Origin: Oscillospiraceae bacterium
GTDB lineage: Bacteria; Bacillota_A; Clostridia; Oscillospirales; Oscillospiraceae
Reading direction: 5' to 3'
Length of the DNA: 6,622 nucleotides
Assembly (NCBI GenBank): GCA_024690695.1
Contig: JAILOS010000007.1
Location: 1 to 6,622 of the forward strand
Shown: in pieces, positions 1 to 5,036 of the stretch
How the letters are laid out: each line of letters opens with the position of its first letter
How positions within the stretch are numbered: position 1 is the stretch's first letter
Translations under genes and position numbers: made by a program
The notes under the pieces: generated by a model
Database searches by the model: none
What the model saw: only the letters and a program-made list of their open reading frames with translations
What the model was told of the DNA's origin: nothing

Positions 1-130
1 GACCGTCCAGCGCCGGCGGCAGGCCGGGAAGCTGCCGTTCCTCCCGCGCCGGGCGCGTCAGCAGCGCGAAGCCCAGCGCCGCGGCCGCCGGGATCAGCAG
101 CAGCCGGGCCGCTCCCGTCTTTCGTTTCAT
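1..130 (-). CDS. N-terminal fragment of an exported or membrane-anchored protein (partial)
   Basis: The reverse strand opens with an ATG whose complement is at 128-130, preceded by a purine-rich GAGGGGG ribosome binding site about 6 nt upstream. The 43 visible codons stay open to the window edge. The protein begins with a basic stretch (MKRKTGAAR), then a hydrophobic core of about 16 residues (LLLIPAAAALGFALL), then a Arg/Glu-rich and Pro-rich segment. This is the pattern of a signal peptide or N-terminal anchor, so the bulk of the protein would sit outside the membrane. I see no lipobox cysteine. It is divergent from the PpiC gene, with 165 nt between the two starts. The fragment is too short to name a family; the start and the export signal are well supported, the function is unknown. 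Confidence 0.6.
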   Translation of the reverse strand, partial: MKRKTGAARLLLIPAAAALGFALLTRPAREERQLPGLPPALDG

Positions 131-204
131 CGGCATTCCCCCTCTTTGGTTAGAATAACACGCCGCGCCGTCGAAAAAACGCGGAACTTTTGGCTTTTAT
201 CATC

Positions 205-233
205 TTGAATCGCGGAACGGTTTGCGCTATAAT
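205..233 (+). promoter_or_regulatory. Sigma-A type promoter of the PpiC isomerase gene
   Basis: The -35 box is TTGAAT (205-210) and the -10 box is a perfect TATAAT (228-233), separated by exactly 17 bp. Transcription would start near 240, leaving a leader of about 55 nt before the ATG at 296. An 8-bp sequence, CGCGGAAC, occurs at 180-187 and again at 211-218 inside the promoter spacer (see findings). Confidence 0.85.
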
Positions 234-295
234 ATTTCAGTCTACGCGCCGGAGGGCGCCGGACACACGAGTTCAGATGAAAAAGGATGAAAACA

Positions 296-1933
296 ATGAG
301 CGCATCGACAGAGAAAAAGAACCGCCGTGCCGAGCTCGAAGCCGGCACCAGCAAAAAGCAGGCCACGCAGCTCAAGCGCGACGAGCAGAAGGCCAAGGAG
401 AGCCGTTCGATCGGCATCATGGTCGGCGTCGTGATCCTGATCCTGGCGCTGGCCGTGTTTTTCCTGTTCAAGGACACCATCATTCCCAACGCGAAGGAGG
501 CCTCCGAGACCCGGGCCTACCGCAGCGAAACGGCCGTGACCATCGGGAACAGGAGCTACTCCCCCGCCGAAATCAACTACTATTATATTAACGCCTACCA
601 GAACGCGGCCAACAGCTACGACGCGGCGCAGTACGGCCTTGATACCTCCGCCGGCCCCGTGGGCCTCGGCTCCCAGCCCTACCTGGGCCAATCCCCCGAG
701 GGCAAGAACATCGCCACCTGGCGCGACTACCTGCTTGATCAGGTGTTCACGACCCTGTCCGAGCTGCAGGGCGTGCTCGCCTACGCCGAGCAGAACGGCA
801 TTGCGCTGACCGACGAGGAGATCGCCGAGGTCGACGCGACGATGAGCACCTACCAGATGTACGCCTCGATGTACGGCTTCACTGACGTCGACAAGTTCCT
901 CGCCGCCAACTACGGCCGCGGCGTGAACCAGAAGCTCGTGCGTCAGGCGGAGCTGGACAACGCGCTGGCGAACAAGGCCTACAGCGCCTATGCCGAAAGC
1001 CTGAGCTTTACGCAGGCGCAGCTGGACGACAAGTACGCCTCCTACAACGGCATGTACGACAGCGTGAGCTATGCGTTCTACACCGTAAACGCGCAGGCCG
1101 ACGAGGAAGGCAGCGTCAGCGATCTGGCAAGGGCCGAAGCCTATGCCGAGGCCGAGGCTGTCGTCACCTCCTACAAGGACGGCGGCGACGTCGAGGATCT
1201 CTACGAGCGCTTCAACGGCTATATCGAGTCCGAGCTGGGCGATTCCGCCACGCTGGATGAGAACTATCCGCTCATTTATCTCAGCGGCGACGCCGGCAGC
1301 TGGCTGATGGGCGACCGTCAGCCGGGCGACGTCACCGTGATCACCGAAGGCGACAGCGCCACGGCCGTGCTCTTCCTCGAGCGCAATTCCAACCGCTATC
1401 ACACCGTCAGCGTCCGCCACATTCTGATCAAGGCCGAGGCGGGCGAGGACGGCTCCTGGAGCGACGAGGCTCTCGCCGCCGCAAAGACCGAGGCCGAGCG
1501 CATCCTCAACCTGTGGAAGAGCGGCGAGGCCACCGAGGAGAGCTTCGCGGAGCTGGCCAAAGAGTATTCGCAGGACACGGGCTCCGCCTCCAACGGCGGC
1601 CTGTACGAGAACATCTCCAAGGGCCAGATGGTGCCCGAGTTCGAAGCCTTCTGCTTTGAAGACCATCAGGCCGGCGACACCGGCATCGTCTACGGCTCGA
1701 ACGGCAGCTACGCCGGCTATCACGTGATGTTCTTCGTCGGCGAGGGCGACCTGTACTGCAACCTGCTGGCCAAGCAGGCGCTGCAGGAGGAGGCGATCAG
1801 CGCCTGGACCGAGAGCTTCCACGTCGAAGCCGTCCCCGGCCCCGGCCTGGACAAGGTCGACCCCGTGACCGAGCCCGCCGCGGCCGAAGCGCCCACTGAG
1901 ACGGCCGCGGCCGTCGAGACCTCCGACAAGTAA
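296..1933 (+). CDS. Membrane-anchored parvulin-type peptidyl-prolyl cis-trans isomerase (PpiC/SurA/PrsA-like foldase)
   Basis: This 545-residue protein likely catalyses cis-trans isomerisation of prolyl bonds in exported proteins on the outer face of the membrane. Residues 1-37 are highly charged and cytoplasmic; 38-58 form one transmembrane helix (IGIMVGVVILILALAVFFLF); the rest is extracytoplasmic. Residues about 100-340 form a SurA_N-like helical chaperone region, and about 370-482 form the PpiC domain. The domain opens with VRHILIK and contains SQDTGSASNGG and GYHVMFF; the expected active-site positions are filled (His375, Asp427, His476). The tail from about 520 is Ala/Glu/Thr/Pro-rich. 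Known PrsA foldases are lipoproteins, whereas this one has an uncleaved-looking helix and no lipobox. An ATG at 287 is in frame, but the ribosome binding site AAAGGATG (282-289) would overlap it and fits the ATG at 296, so I chose 296. The gene appears monocistronic, ending at the hairpin 1951-1988. Confidence 0.9.
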   Translation: MSASTEKKNRRAELEAGTSKKQATQLKRDEQKAKESRSIGIMVGVVILILALAVFFLFKDTIIPNAKEASETRAYRSETAVTIGNRSYSPAEINYYYINAYQNAANSYDAAQYGLDTSAGPVGLGSQPYLGQSPEGKNIATWRDYLLDQVFTTLSELQGVLAYAEQNGIALTDEEIAEVDATMSTYQMYASMYGFTDVDKFLAANYGRGVNQKLVRQAELDNALANKAYSAYAESLSFTQAQLDDKYASYNGMYDSVSYAFYTVNAQADEEGSVSDLARAEAYAEAEAVVTSYKDGGDVEDLYERFNGYIESELGDSATLDENYPLIYLSGDAGSWLMGDRQPGDVTVITEGDSATAVLFLERNSNRYHTVSVRHILIKAEAGEDGSWSDEALAAAKTEAERILNLWKSGEATEESFAELAKEYSQDTGSASNGGLYENISKGQMVPEFEAFCFEDHQAGDTGIVYGSNGSYAGYHVMFFVGEGDLYCNLLAKQALQEEAISAWTESFHVEAVPGPGLDKVDPVTEPAAAEAPTETAAAVETSDK

Positions 1934-1944
1934 ACAGTGTTTCA

Positions 1945-1994
1945 AGAAGCCCAGGGGCTGTGAAAACCACGGTTTTCACAGCCCCTGGATTCTT
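1945..1994. terminator. Bidirectional intrinsic terminator between PpiC and SSB-like genes
   Basis: A perfect 17-bp inverted repeat (1951-1967 with 1972-1988, loop CACG) lies between the two convergent stop codons. AAGAA on the left (1945-1949) and TTCTT on the right (1990-1994) can extend the stem across a small internal loop. A T-rich run follows on the plus side (ATTCTTTCTGCTT); the minus-strand run is weaker (GCTTCTTG). It probably ends transcription from both sides. Confidence 0.85.
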
Positions 1995-2013
1995 TCTGCT
2001 TAAAACTGAAAAC

Positions 2014-2622
2014 TCAACCAAGCAGCTCCAGCTCCGACGCGGAGACCTCGAAGGCCGTCTTTTCCAGCGTCCCCTCCTCCGTCACCTTGAGATAGCGGCG
2101 GCTCTGGATGCGCCCGATCAGGCGCAGACGCGCGCCCGTGTCCCAGAGTGCCGCCTCGCGCGCCCGCTGTCCCCAGCAGATGCAGGGCAGATAGTCCGAG
2201 CGGCCGGTGCGCCGGTTGACCGCCAGCATCAGGTCGCAGACCTCGCGGCCCAGCGGCGTCCGGCGCAGCGTGGGCGGCTTGCAGAGAGCGCCGACCAGCA
2301 CAATCTCGTTGGCGTCCTCCTCCGCGCTGAAGCTGAGCCGCCGCGCCAGCAGCGAGATGACCAGCTTCGCCCCCTCGCCGCGCCGGTTGTTGAAGCTGCG
2401 CAGCTCCCCCTCCGCGCACAGCCTGTCCTCCTCGCGCAGCTCCAGCGCCTCCAGCTGAGACTGACGGACGAGAACGTTGATCTCGTCGACCGCGCCGCTC
2501 TTGCGGCGCACCGCCAGCGGCAGCCGGTAAAAGCGCTCGCCGCGCGTCTCGTGGCTGAGCACGGGCCTTCCGGCGAGCGCGCCGACCAGCCGGGCCCGGT
2601 TGTTCTCGTAGCTTTCGTCCAT
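2014..2622 (-). CDS. Tandem OB-fold single-stranded DNA-binding protein (SSB family)
   Basis: This 202-residue protein probably binds single-stranded DNA in replication, repair or recombination. It has two OB-fold units. The first, at about 7-97, starts NNRARLVGALAGRP and has FYRLPLAV and GELRSFNNR. The second, at about 105-199, is a clear SSB match: NEIVLVGALCKPPTLR, TPLGREVCDLMLAVNR, YLPCICWG, RLIGRIQSRRY and FEVSASELE. A standard replicative SSB has one OB fold and a Gly-rich tail ending in an acidic DDDIPF-like tip; here the tip is absent and the protein ends ELELLG. It is therefore likely an accessory paralogue, not the main SSB, which normally sits between rpsF and rpsR. The start is set by AAAGGAG about 6 nt upstream of the ATG. 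The gene diverges from deoC and converges on the PpiC gene. The second domain is recognised confidently; the first is inferred from its weaker but matching pattern. Confidence 0.88.
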   Translation of the reverse strand: MDESYENNRARLVGALAGRPVLSHETRGERFYRLPLAVRRKSGAVDEINVLVRQSQLEALELREEDRLCAEGELRSFNNRRGEGAKLVISLLARRLSFSAEEDANEIVLVGALCKPPTLRRTPLGREVCDLMLAVNRRTGRSDYLPCICWGQRAREAALWDTGARLRLIGRIQSRRYLKVTEEGTLEKTAFEVSASELELLG

Positions 2623-2672
2623 GTCCTTCTCCTTTGCCTTGTTCTACGCTCCATCCTATTGTTCCTTCCCCC

Positions 2673-2701
2673 TTGATTATGCCGGGAAGAACAGGTATAA
2701 T
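2673..2701 (+). promoter_or_regulatory. Sigma-A type promoter of deoC
   Basis: TTGATT (2673-2678) and a perfect TATAAT (2696-2701) are separated by 17 bp. The predicted start near 2708 gives a short leader of about 25 nt that contains the ribosome binding site AAAGGAGG at 2718-2725, 7 nt before the ATG. Confidence 0.82.
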
Positions 2702-2702
2702 A
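2674..2702 (-). promoter_or_regulatory. Possible promoter of the SSB-like gene, overlapping the deoC promoter
   Basis: On the reverse strand CATAAT (complement of 2674-2679) is the best -10 candidate, with a poor GTTATT -35 match 17 bp upstream. It lies on top of the deoC -35 box. The -35 is weak, so this is a tentative assignment; no better candidate was seen between 2623 and 2732. Confidence 0.3.
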
Positions 2703-2732
2703 ACGACAGAACTTGATAAAGGAGGCTCCCCT

Positions 2733-3416
2733 ATGGAACTTCGGGAAATCTTGAAAAAATGCGACCATACCCTTCTTCGCGTGGACTGCACGAGCGAGGA
2801 GATCCGCCGTCTGTGCGACCAGGGCATCAAATACGAGTGCGCGAGCGTCTGCATCCCGCCCTGCCACGTCGCCGGGGCGAAGCGCTACGTGAAGGACGCG
2901 CTGAAGATCTGCACGGTCATCGGCTTCCCCAACGGATACATGACCTCCGCCGCCAAAGCCTGGGAGGCCGCCGACGCCGTCCGGAACGGGGCCGACGAGG
3001 TGGACATGGTCATCAATCTCTCCATGGTCAAGGACGGCTGCTGGGAGGACGTGCAGAAGGATATCCAGGCCGTGCGCGACGCCACGCGCGGCACGCTGCT
3101 GAAGGTCATCATCGAGTGCTGCCTGCTGACCGAGGAGGAAAAGATCCGCCTGTGCCGCATCGTGTCGGACTGCGGCTGCGAGTATATCAAGACCTCCACC
3201 GGCTTTTCCAAGGGCGGCGCCACCCGCGAGGACGTGGCCCTGCTGCGCGCCAACGTCGCGCCCTGGGTGAAGGTCAAGGCCGCCGGCGGCATTGCCTCGC
3301 TGCAGGACGCCGAGGACATGATCGCGCTCGGCGCCGAGCGGCTCGGCACCAGCCGCATCGTCAAGCTGGCGATGGAGCTTGAGAAGGCCGAGGGCGCCCC
3401 GCAGGAGAATTACTGA
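2733..3416 (+). CDS. deoC: Deoxyribose-phosphate aldolase
   Basis: DeoC (EC 4.1.2.4) cleaves 2-deoxy-D-ribose 5-phosphate to glyceraldehyde 3-phosphate and acetaldehyde in the cytosol, the last step in the use of deoxynucleosides as carbon source. The 227-residue TIM-barrel protein has the normal family length. Its class I aldolase residues are visible: Asp91 in GADEVDMVIN, the Schiff-base Lys153 in YIKTSTGF, and the second essential lysine Lys182 in VKAAGGI. GFPNG (64-68) and LGTSR (204-208, phosphate-binding region) are also typical. The start is chosen because AAAGGAGG sits 7 nt upstream and the protein begins as the family does; in-frame upstream ATGs at 2634 and 2679 lack such a site and the first would lie upstream of the promoter. 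No deoR, deoB, deoD or pdp neighbour is seen, so the gene is apart from a classical deo operon here. Confidence 0.96.
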   Translation: MELREILKKCDHTLLRVDCTSEEIRRLCDQGIKYECASVCIPPCHVAGAKRYVKDALKICTVIGFPNGYMTSAAKAWEAADAVRNGADEVDMVINLSMVKDGCWEDVQKDIQAVRDATRGTLLKVIIECCLLTEEEKIRLCRIVSDCGCEYIKTSTGFSKGGATREDVALLRANVAPWVKVKAAGGIASLQDAEDMIALGAERLGTSRIVKLAMELEKAEGAPQENY

Positions 3417-3459
3417 GCGCTTCGGGCGCAGCGCGTGGCGTTTGGAGGCAAGAAAGCAG

Positions 3460-3912
3460 ATGTTTGTCCGGATGACATATGACCGGTCGTTCGAAGAAAT
3501 CACGGCCGCTCTGCGCGCCTCGGCCCGGCCCTGGACGCTGGACAATTACGCCAGGAGCACGAGTACCGTACTATACCGCATGTATGGTCGTTTGGTGACT
3601 CTTCATTTCCTCTTCAGCGCTAAAAGGGTCCGCTTCTGCGCCTTTCTCCGTCCGACAGAAAACGGAGGAACGAAACTGGTCGGCGCTTATGGCTTTGCCC
3701 CCTTTGAGCCGGATATCGTATTGTCTGCCCTGCTGATGCTGACGCTGGTGATTGTCCCTCGTTGGAAGGAGCCGGCTGCGGCTGTTTCCGGTGTGCTCAT
3801 CGTTCTCCTTTCCCTGCTTGTACTTTTTCTTCTTTTTCAGCTTATCCTGCGCTGTCTGTTGGGAAAAGACAAGGAAAGCATTCTTCGGTTCCTGCAGGAT
3901 ATCGGAAAATGA
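3460..3912 (+). CDS. Small two-helix membrane protein of unknown function
   Basis: I do not recognise this 150-residue protein. Residues 1-80 are soluble-looking, with many basic and aromatic residues and alternating hydrophobic stretches that suggest beta strands (VTLHFLFSAKRVRFCAFL). Two hydrophobic helices follow at about 86-100 (IVLSALLMLTLVIVP) and 108-131 (AVSGVLIVLLSLLVLFLLFQLIL), joined by a short charged turn (RWKEP). A short charged C-terminus (GKDKESILRFLQDIGK) ends it; both ends probably face the cytoplasm. The start is the ATG after GGAGG (3444-3448) with a rather long 11-nt spacer. It lies 43 nt after deoC on the same strand with no terminator or promoter evident between, so it may be co-transcribed. 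It is visibly less GC-rich than its neighbours and uses more T-rich codons, which may mean recent acquisition or weaker selection. Confidence 0.68.
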   Translation: MFVRMTYDRSFEEITAALRASARPWTLDNYARSTSTVLYRMYGRLVTLHFLFSAKRVRFCAFLRPTENGGTKLVGAYGFAPFEPDIVLSALLMLTLVIVPRWKEPAAAVSGVLIVLLSLLVLFLLFQLILRCLLGKDKESILRFLQDIGK

Positions 3913-3968
3913 GCGGCCTGTGCCTTCCCCGTATATCAAGAATCGCTCACCAAGTACTAAGCGCTTAA

Positions 3969-4008
3969 TTTCCCCGCATATCATAAAAAAGACTTGACAG
4001 CGGGGAAA
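3969..4008. repeat. 9-bp inverted repeat surrounding the infC -35 box (possible operator)
   Basis: TTTCCCCGC (3969-3977) is perfectly repeated in inverted form as GCGGGGAAA (4000-4008), with 22 nt between the arms. The right arm begins directly after the TTGACA box and fills the first half of the promoter spacer. No T-run follows, so it is unlikely to be a terminator. A binding site for a dimeric regulator is the likelier reading, but no regulator is identified. Confidence 0.5.
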
Positions 4009-4022
4009 CAGTCTGTTATATT
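3994..4022 (+). promoter_or_regulatory. Strong sigma-A promoter of the infC-rpmI-rplT operon
   Basis: A perfect TTGACA (3994-3999) and TATATT (4017-4022) are separated by 17 bp, and an A-rich stretch (ATAAAAAAG) lies just upstream. Transcription would start near 4029, producing about 155 nt of leader before infC. The strength fits a ribosomal-protein operon. A short imperfect-centre dyad, AACAG-T-CTGTT (4007-4017), overlaps the spacer and the first -10 base. Confidence 0.9.
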
Positions 4023-4028
4023 AACTGA

Positions 4029-4170
4029 GCTTACAACAAAGAAGGTACGGCATCCCCGTCCTCACCCGGCGGCCTCGGGCCAGCCGCGGTCAATAAAAGC
4101 ATTGCCCCGCCCCGGCGGGATCACGGTGTTTTTACGCGCGGATGCTGTGCATCCGCGCTTTTTCATTCAC
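4029..4170 (+). promoter_or_regulatory. Structured infC leader with attenuator (probable L20-responsive leader)
   Basis: The untranslated leader has several hairpins: 4044-4061 (GG, bulged T, ACGG pairing with CCGTCC, loop CATCC), 4069-4073 with 4083-4087 (GCGGC/GCCGC), and a GC-rich hairpin at about 4106-4119. It ends in a perfect terminator just before the infC ribosome binding site. In Bacillus subtilis, L20 represses the infC-rpmI-rplT operon by premature termination in its leader, by mimicry of its 23S rRNA site. The position, operon content and terminator here match that arrangement. I cannot confirm the L20-binding junction by eye. The loop CATCC (4051-4055) is complementary to GGATG in the left arm of the terminator (4140-4144), which suggests an antiterminating contact. 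Confidence 0.68.
4136..4163 (+). terminator. Attenuator terminator in the infC leader
   Basis: GCGCGGATGC (4136-4145) and GCATCCGCGC (4149-4158) form a perfect 10-bp GC-rich stem with loop TGT, followed at once by TTTTT (4159-4163). It lies after the operon promoter and only 7 nt before the infC Shine-Dalgarno sequence, so it must be conditional: read-through is needed to express IF3, L35 and L20. Confidence 0.85.
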
Positions 4171-4187
4171 GGAGGTGTTTCAAAATC
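4171..4187 (+). promoter_or_regulatory. Ribosome binding site and AUC start codon of infC
   Basis: GGAGGTG (4171-4177) is a near-perfect Shine-Dalgarno sequence. The codon ATC at 4185-4187 lies 7 nt after it, in frame with IF3. The alternative TTG at 4194 is 16 nt away, and the first in-frame ATG (4272) is deep inside the conserved N-domain. The start is therefore assigned to AUC. Confidence 0.72.
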
Positions 4188-4766
4188 GCAAACTTGGCTC
4201 ATCAGATCAACGAAGAGATCACCGACAAAGAGGTGCGCCTGATCGGCAGCGAGGGCGAGCAGCTGGGCATCATGTCCGCCGCCGCGGCTCTCCAGATCGC
4301 CATCGAGCACGACCTTGACCTCGTCAAGATCGCCCCGGGCTCCAATCCGCCCGTCTGCCGGGTGATGGACTATGGCAAGTACCGCTTCGAGCAGACCAAA
4401 AAAGAGAAGGAAGCCAAGAAAAACCAGCGAATCATCGAGATCAAGGAGATCCGCATGTCTCCCGGCATCGACACGAACGACTTCAACACGAAGCTGAAGA
4501 ACGCCCAGAAGTTCCTGGGCGACGGCGACCGTGTGAAGGTCTCCGTGCGTTTCCGCGGCCGCGAGATGGCCCACACCGAGATCGGCGAGCAGCTGCTGCG
4601 CGATTTTGCGGACAAGTGCGCGGAGATCGCGAATCTGGACAAGGCTCCCAAGCTGGAAGGGCGCAACATGTCCCTTTTCCTCTCCCCCAAGCCCGTCACC
4701 CCGCCGAAAAAGCCCGCGAAGCCCAAAACGCCGAAGCCCGCTCCGGCAGAAGAAAACAAAGAGTAA
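4185..4766 (+). CDS. infC: Translation initiation factor IF-3
   Basis: IF3 binds the 30S subunit, keeps it apart from 50S, and checks start-codon and initiator-tRNA pairing. The 193-residue product has the two family domains. The N-domain (about 6-70) has HQINEEI, KEVRLIG, EQLGIMS and the signature PPVCRVMDYGKYRFEQ. A Lys/Glu-rich linker follows (about 71-82). The C-domain (about 84-168) has IKEIRMSPGID, DFNTKLKNAQKFL, VRFRGREMAH and EGRNMSLFLSPK. Residues 168-193 form an extra Pro/Lys/Ala-rich tail ending in an acidic run, longer than in the shortest IF3 proteins. The start is the AUC described at 4185; non-AUG starts are well known for infC (AUU in E. coli) and let IF3 limit its own translation. 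It is first in the operon with rpmI (42 nt) and rplT. Confidence 0.97.
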   Translation: MANLAHQINEEITDKEVRLIGSEGEQLGIMSAAAALQIAIEHDLDLVKIAPGSNPPVCRVMDYGKYRFEQTKKEKEAKKNQRIIEIKEIRMSPGIDTNDFNTKLKNAQKFLGDGDRVKVSVRFRGREMAHTEIGEQLLRDFADKCAEIANLDKAPKLEGRNMSLFLSPKPVTPPKKPAKPKTPKPAPAEENKE

Positions 4767-4769
4767 ATT

Positions 4770-4784
4770 ACAGGTTCGACCTGT
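4770..4784 (+). other. Small hairpin between infC and rpmI
   Basis: ACAGGT (4770-4775) and ACCTGT (4779-4784) form a perfect 6-bp stem with loop TCG, ending 9 nt before the rpmI ribosome binding site. There is no T-run, so it is not a terminator. It might protect the mRNA end, tune rpmI translation, or do nothing. Confidence 0.45.
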
Positions 4785-4808
4785 GCGTTACGGAAGGAGA
4801 AAACAATC

Positions 4809-5006
4809 ATGCCCAAACTGAAGACCCACAGCGGTGCGAAGAAGAGATTCAGTCTCACCAAAACCGGTAAGGTAAAACGCGCTCACGCGTATAAGAGCCA
4901 TATCCTCACGAAGAAGGACACCAAGCGCTGCCGCCGTCTGCGTTCCGAGACCTATGCCGACAAGACCAACGTGGCCGCGATCAAGAAAATGATCCCTTAC
5001 AAATAA
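4809..5006 (+). CDS. rpmI: 50S ribosomal protein L35
   Basis: L35 is a small basic protein of the large ribosomal subunit that binds 23S rRNA. The 65-residue product has the normal length and the family signature at the N-terminus, [14 protein letters not shown], followed by [20 protein letters not shown] and the Arg/Lys-rich RCRRLR; it ends in MIPYK. The ribosome binding site AAGGAG (4794-4799) is 9 nt upstream of the ATG. It sits in the conserved order infC-rpmI-rplT, 30 nt before rplT, and should be controlled with them by the leader at 4029-4170. Confidence 0.98.
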   Translation: MPKLKTHSGAKKRFSLTKTGKVKRAHAYKSHILTKKDTKRCRRLRSETYADKTNVAAIKKMIPYK

Positions 5007-5036
5007 GGGCAGACGAGAGGATAGGAGGAACGAAAA

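Noticed and set aside
130..204. Promoter for the divergent partial gene (TATTCT, complement of 152-157)
   Set aside because: Only the -10-like word is visible; no acceptable -35 box lies at 16-18 bp, so the start of that transcript cannot be assigned.
242..1945. Long reverse-strand open frame (567 codons) opposite the PpiC gene
   Set aside because: It is a by-product of GC-rich codon use. The plus-strand frame has a promoter, a ribosome binding site, a membrane helix and a full PpiC domain; the reverse frame gives only low-complexity Gly/Val/Leu-rich sequence.
2634..2732. N-terminal extension of deoC to an upstream ATG at 2634 (or 2679)
   Set aside because: It would place coding sequence over the promoter boxes and lacks a ribosome binding site, whereas 2733 has AAAGGAGG at ideal spacing and matches the family's length.
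2229..3545. Reverse-strand open frame (438 codons) across deoC and the SSB-like gene
   Set aside because: It overlaps two well-identified genes in other frames and its product has no recognisable domain.
3953..3967. Palindromes AGTACT and TAAGCGCTTA as a terminator for the small membrane protein gene
   Set aside because: The stems are short, without a loop long enough for a stable RNA hairpin and without a T-run; no terminator can be claimed there.
4194..4196. TTG at 4194 as start of infC
   Set aside because: It is 16 nt from the Shine-Dalgarno sequence. ATC at 4185 is in frame at 7 nt and matches the usual N-terminal length of IF3.
3994..4242. Short plus-strand open frame over the infC promoter and leader
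   Set aside because: It begins with TTG at the -35 box itself, upstream of the transcription start, and crosses the attenuator and the infC start in another frame.
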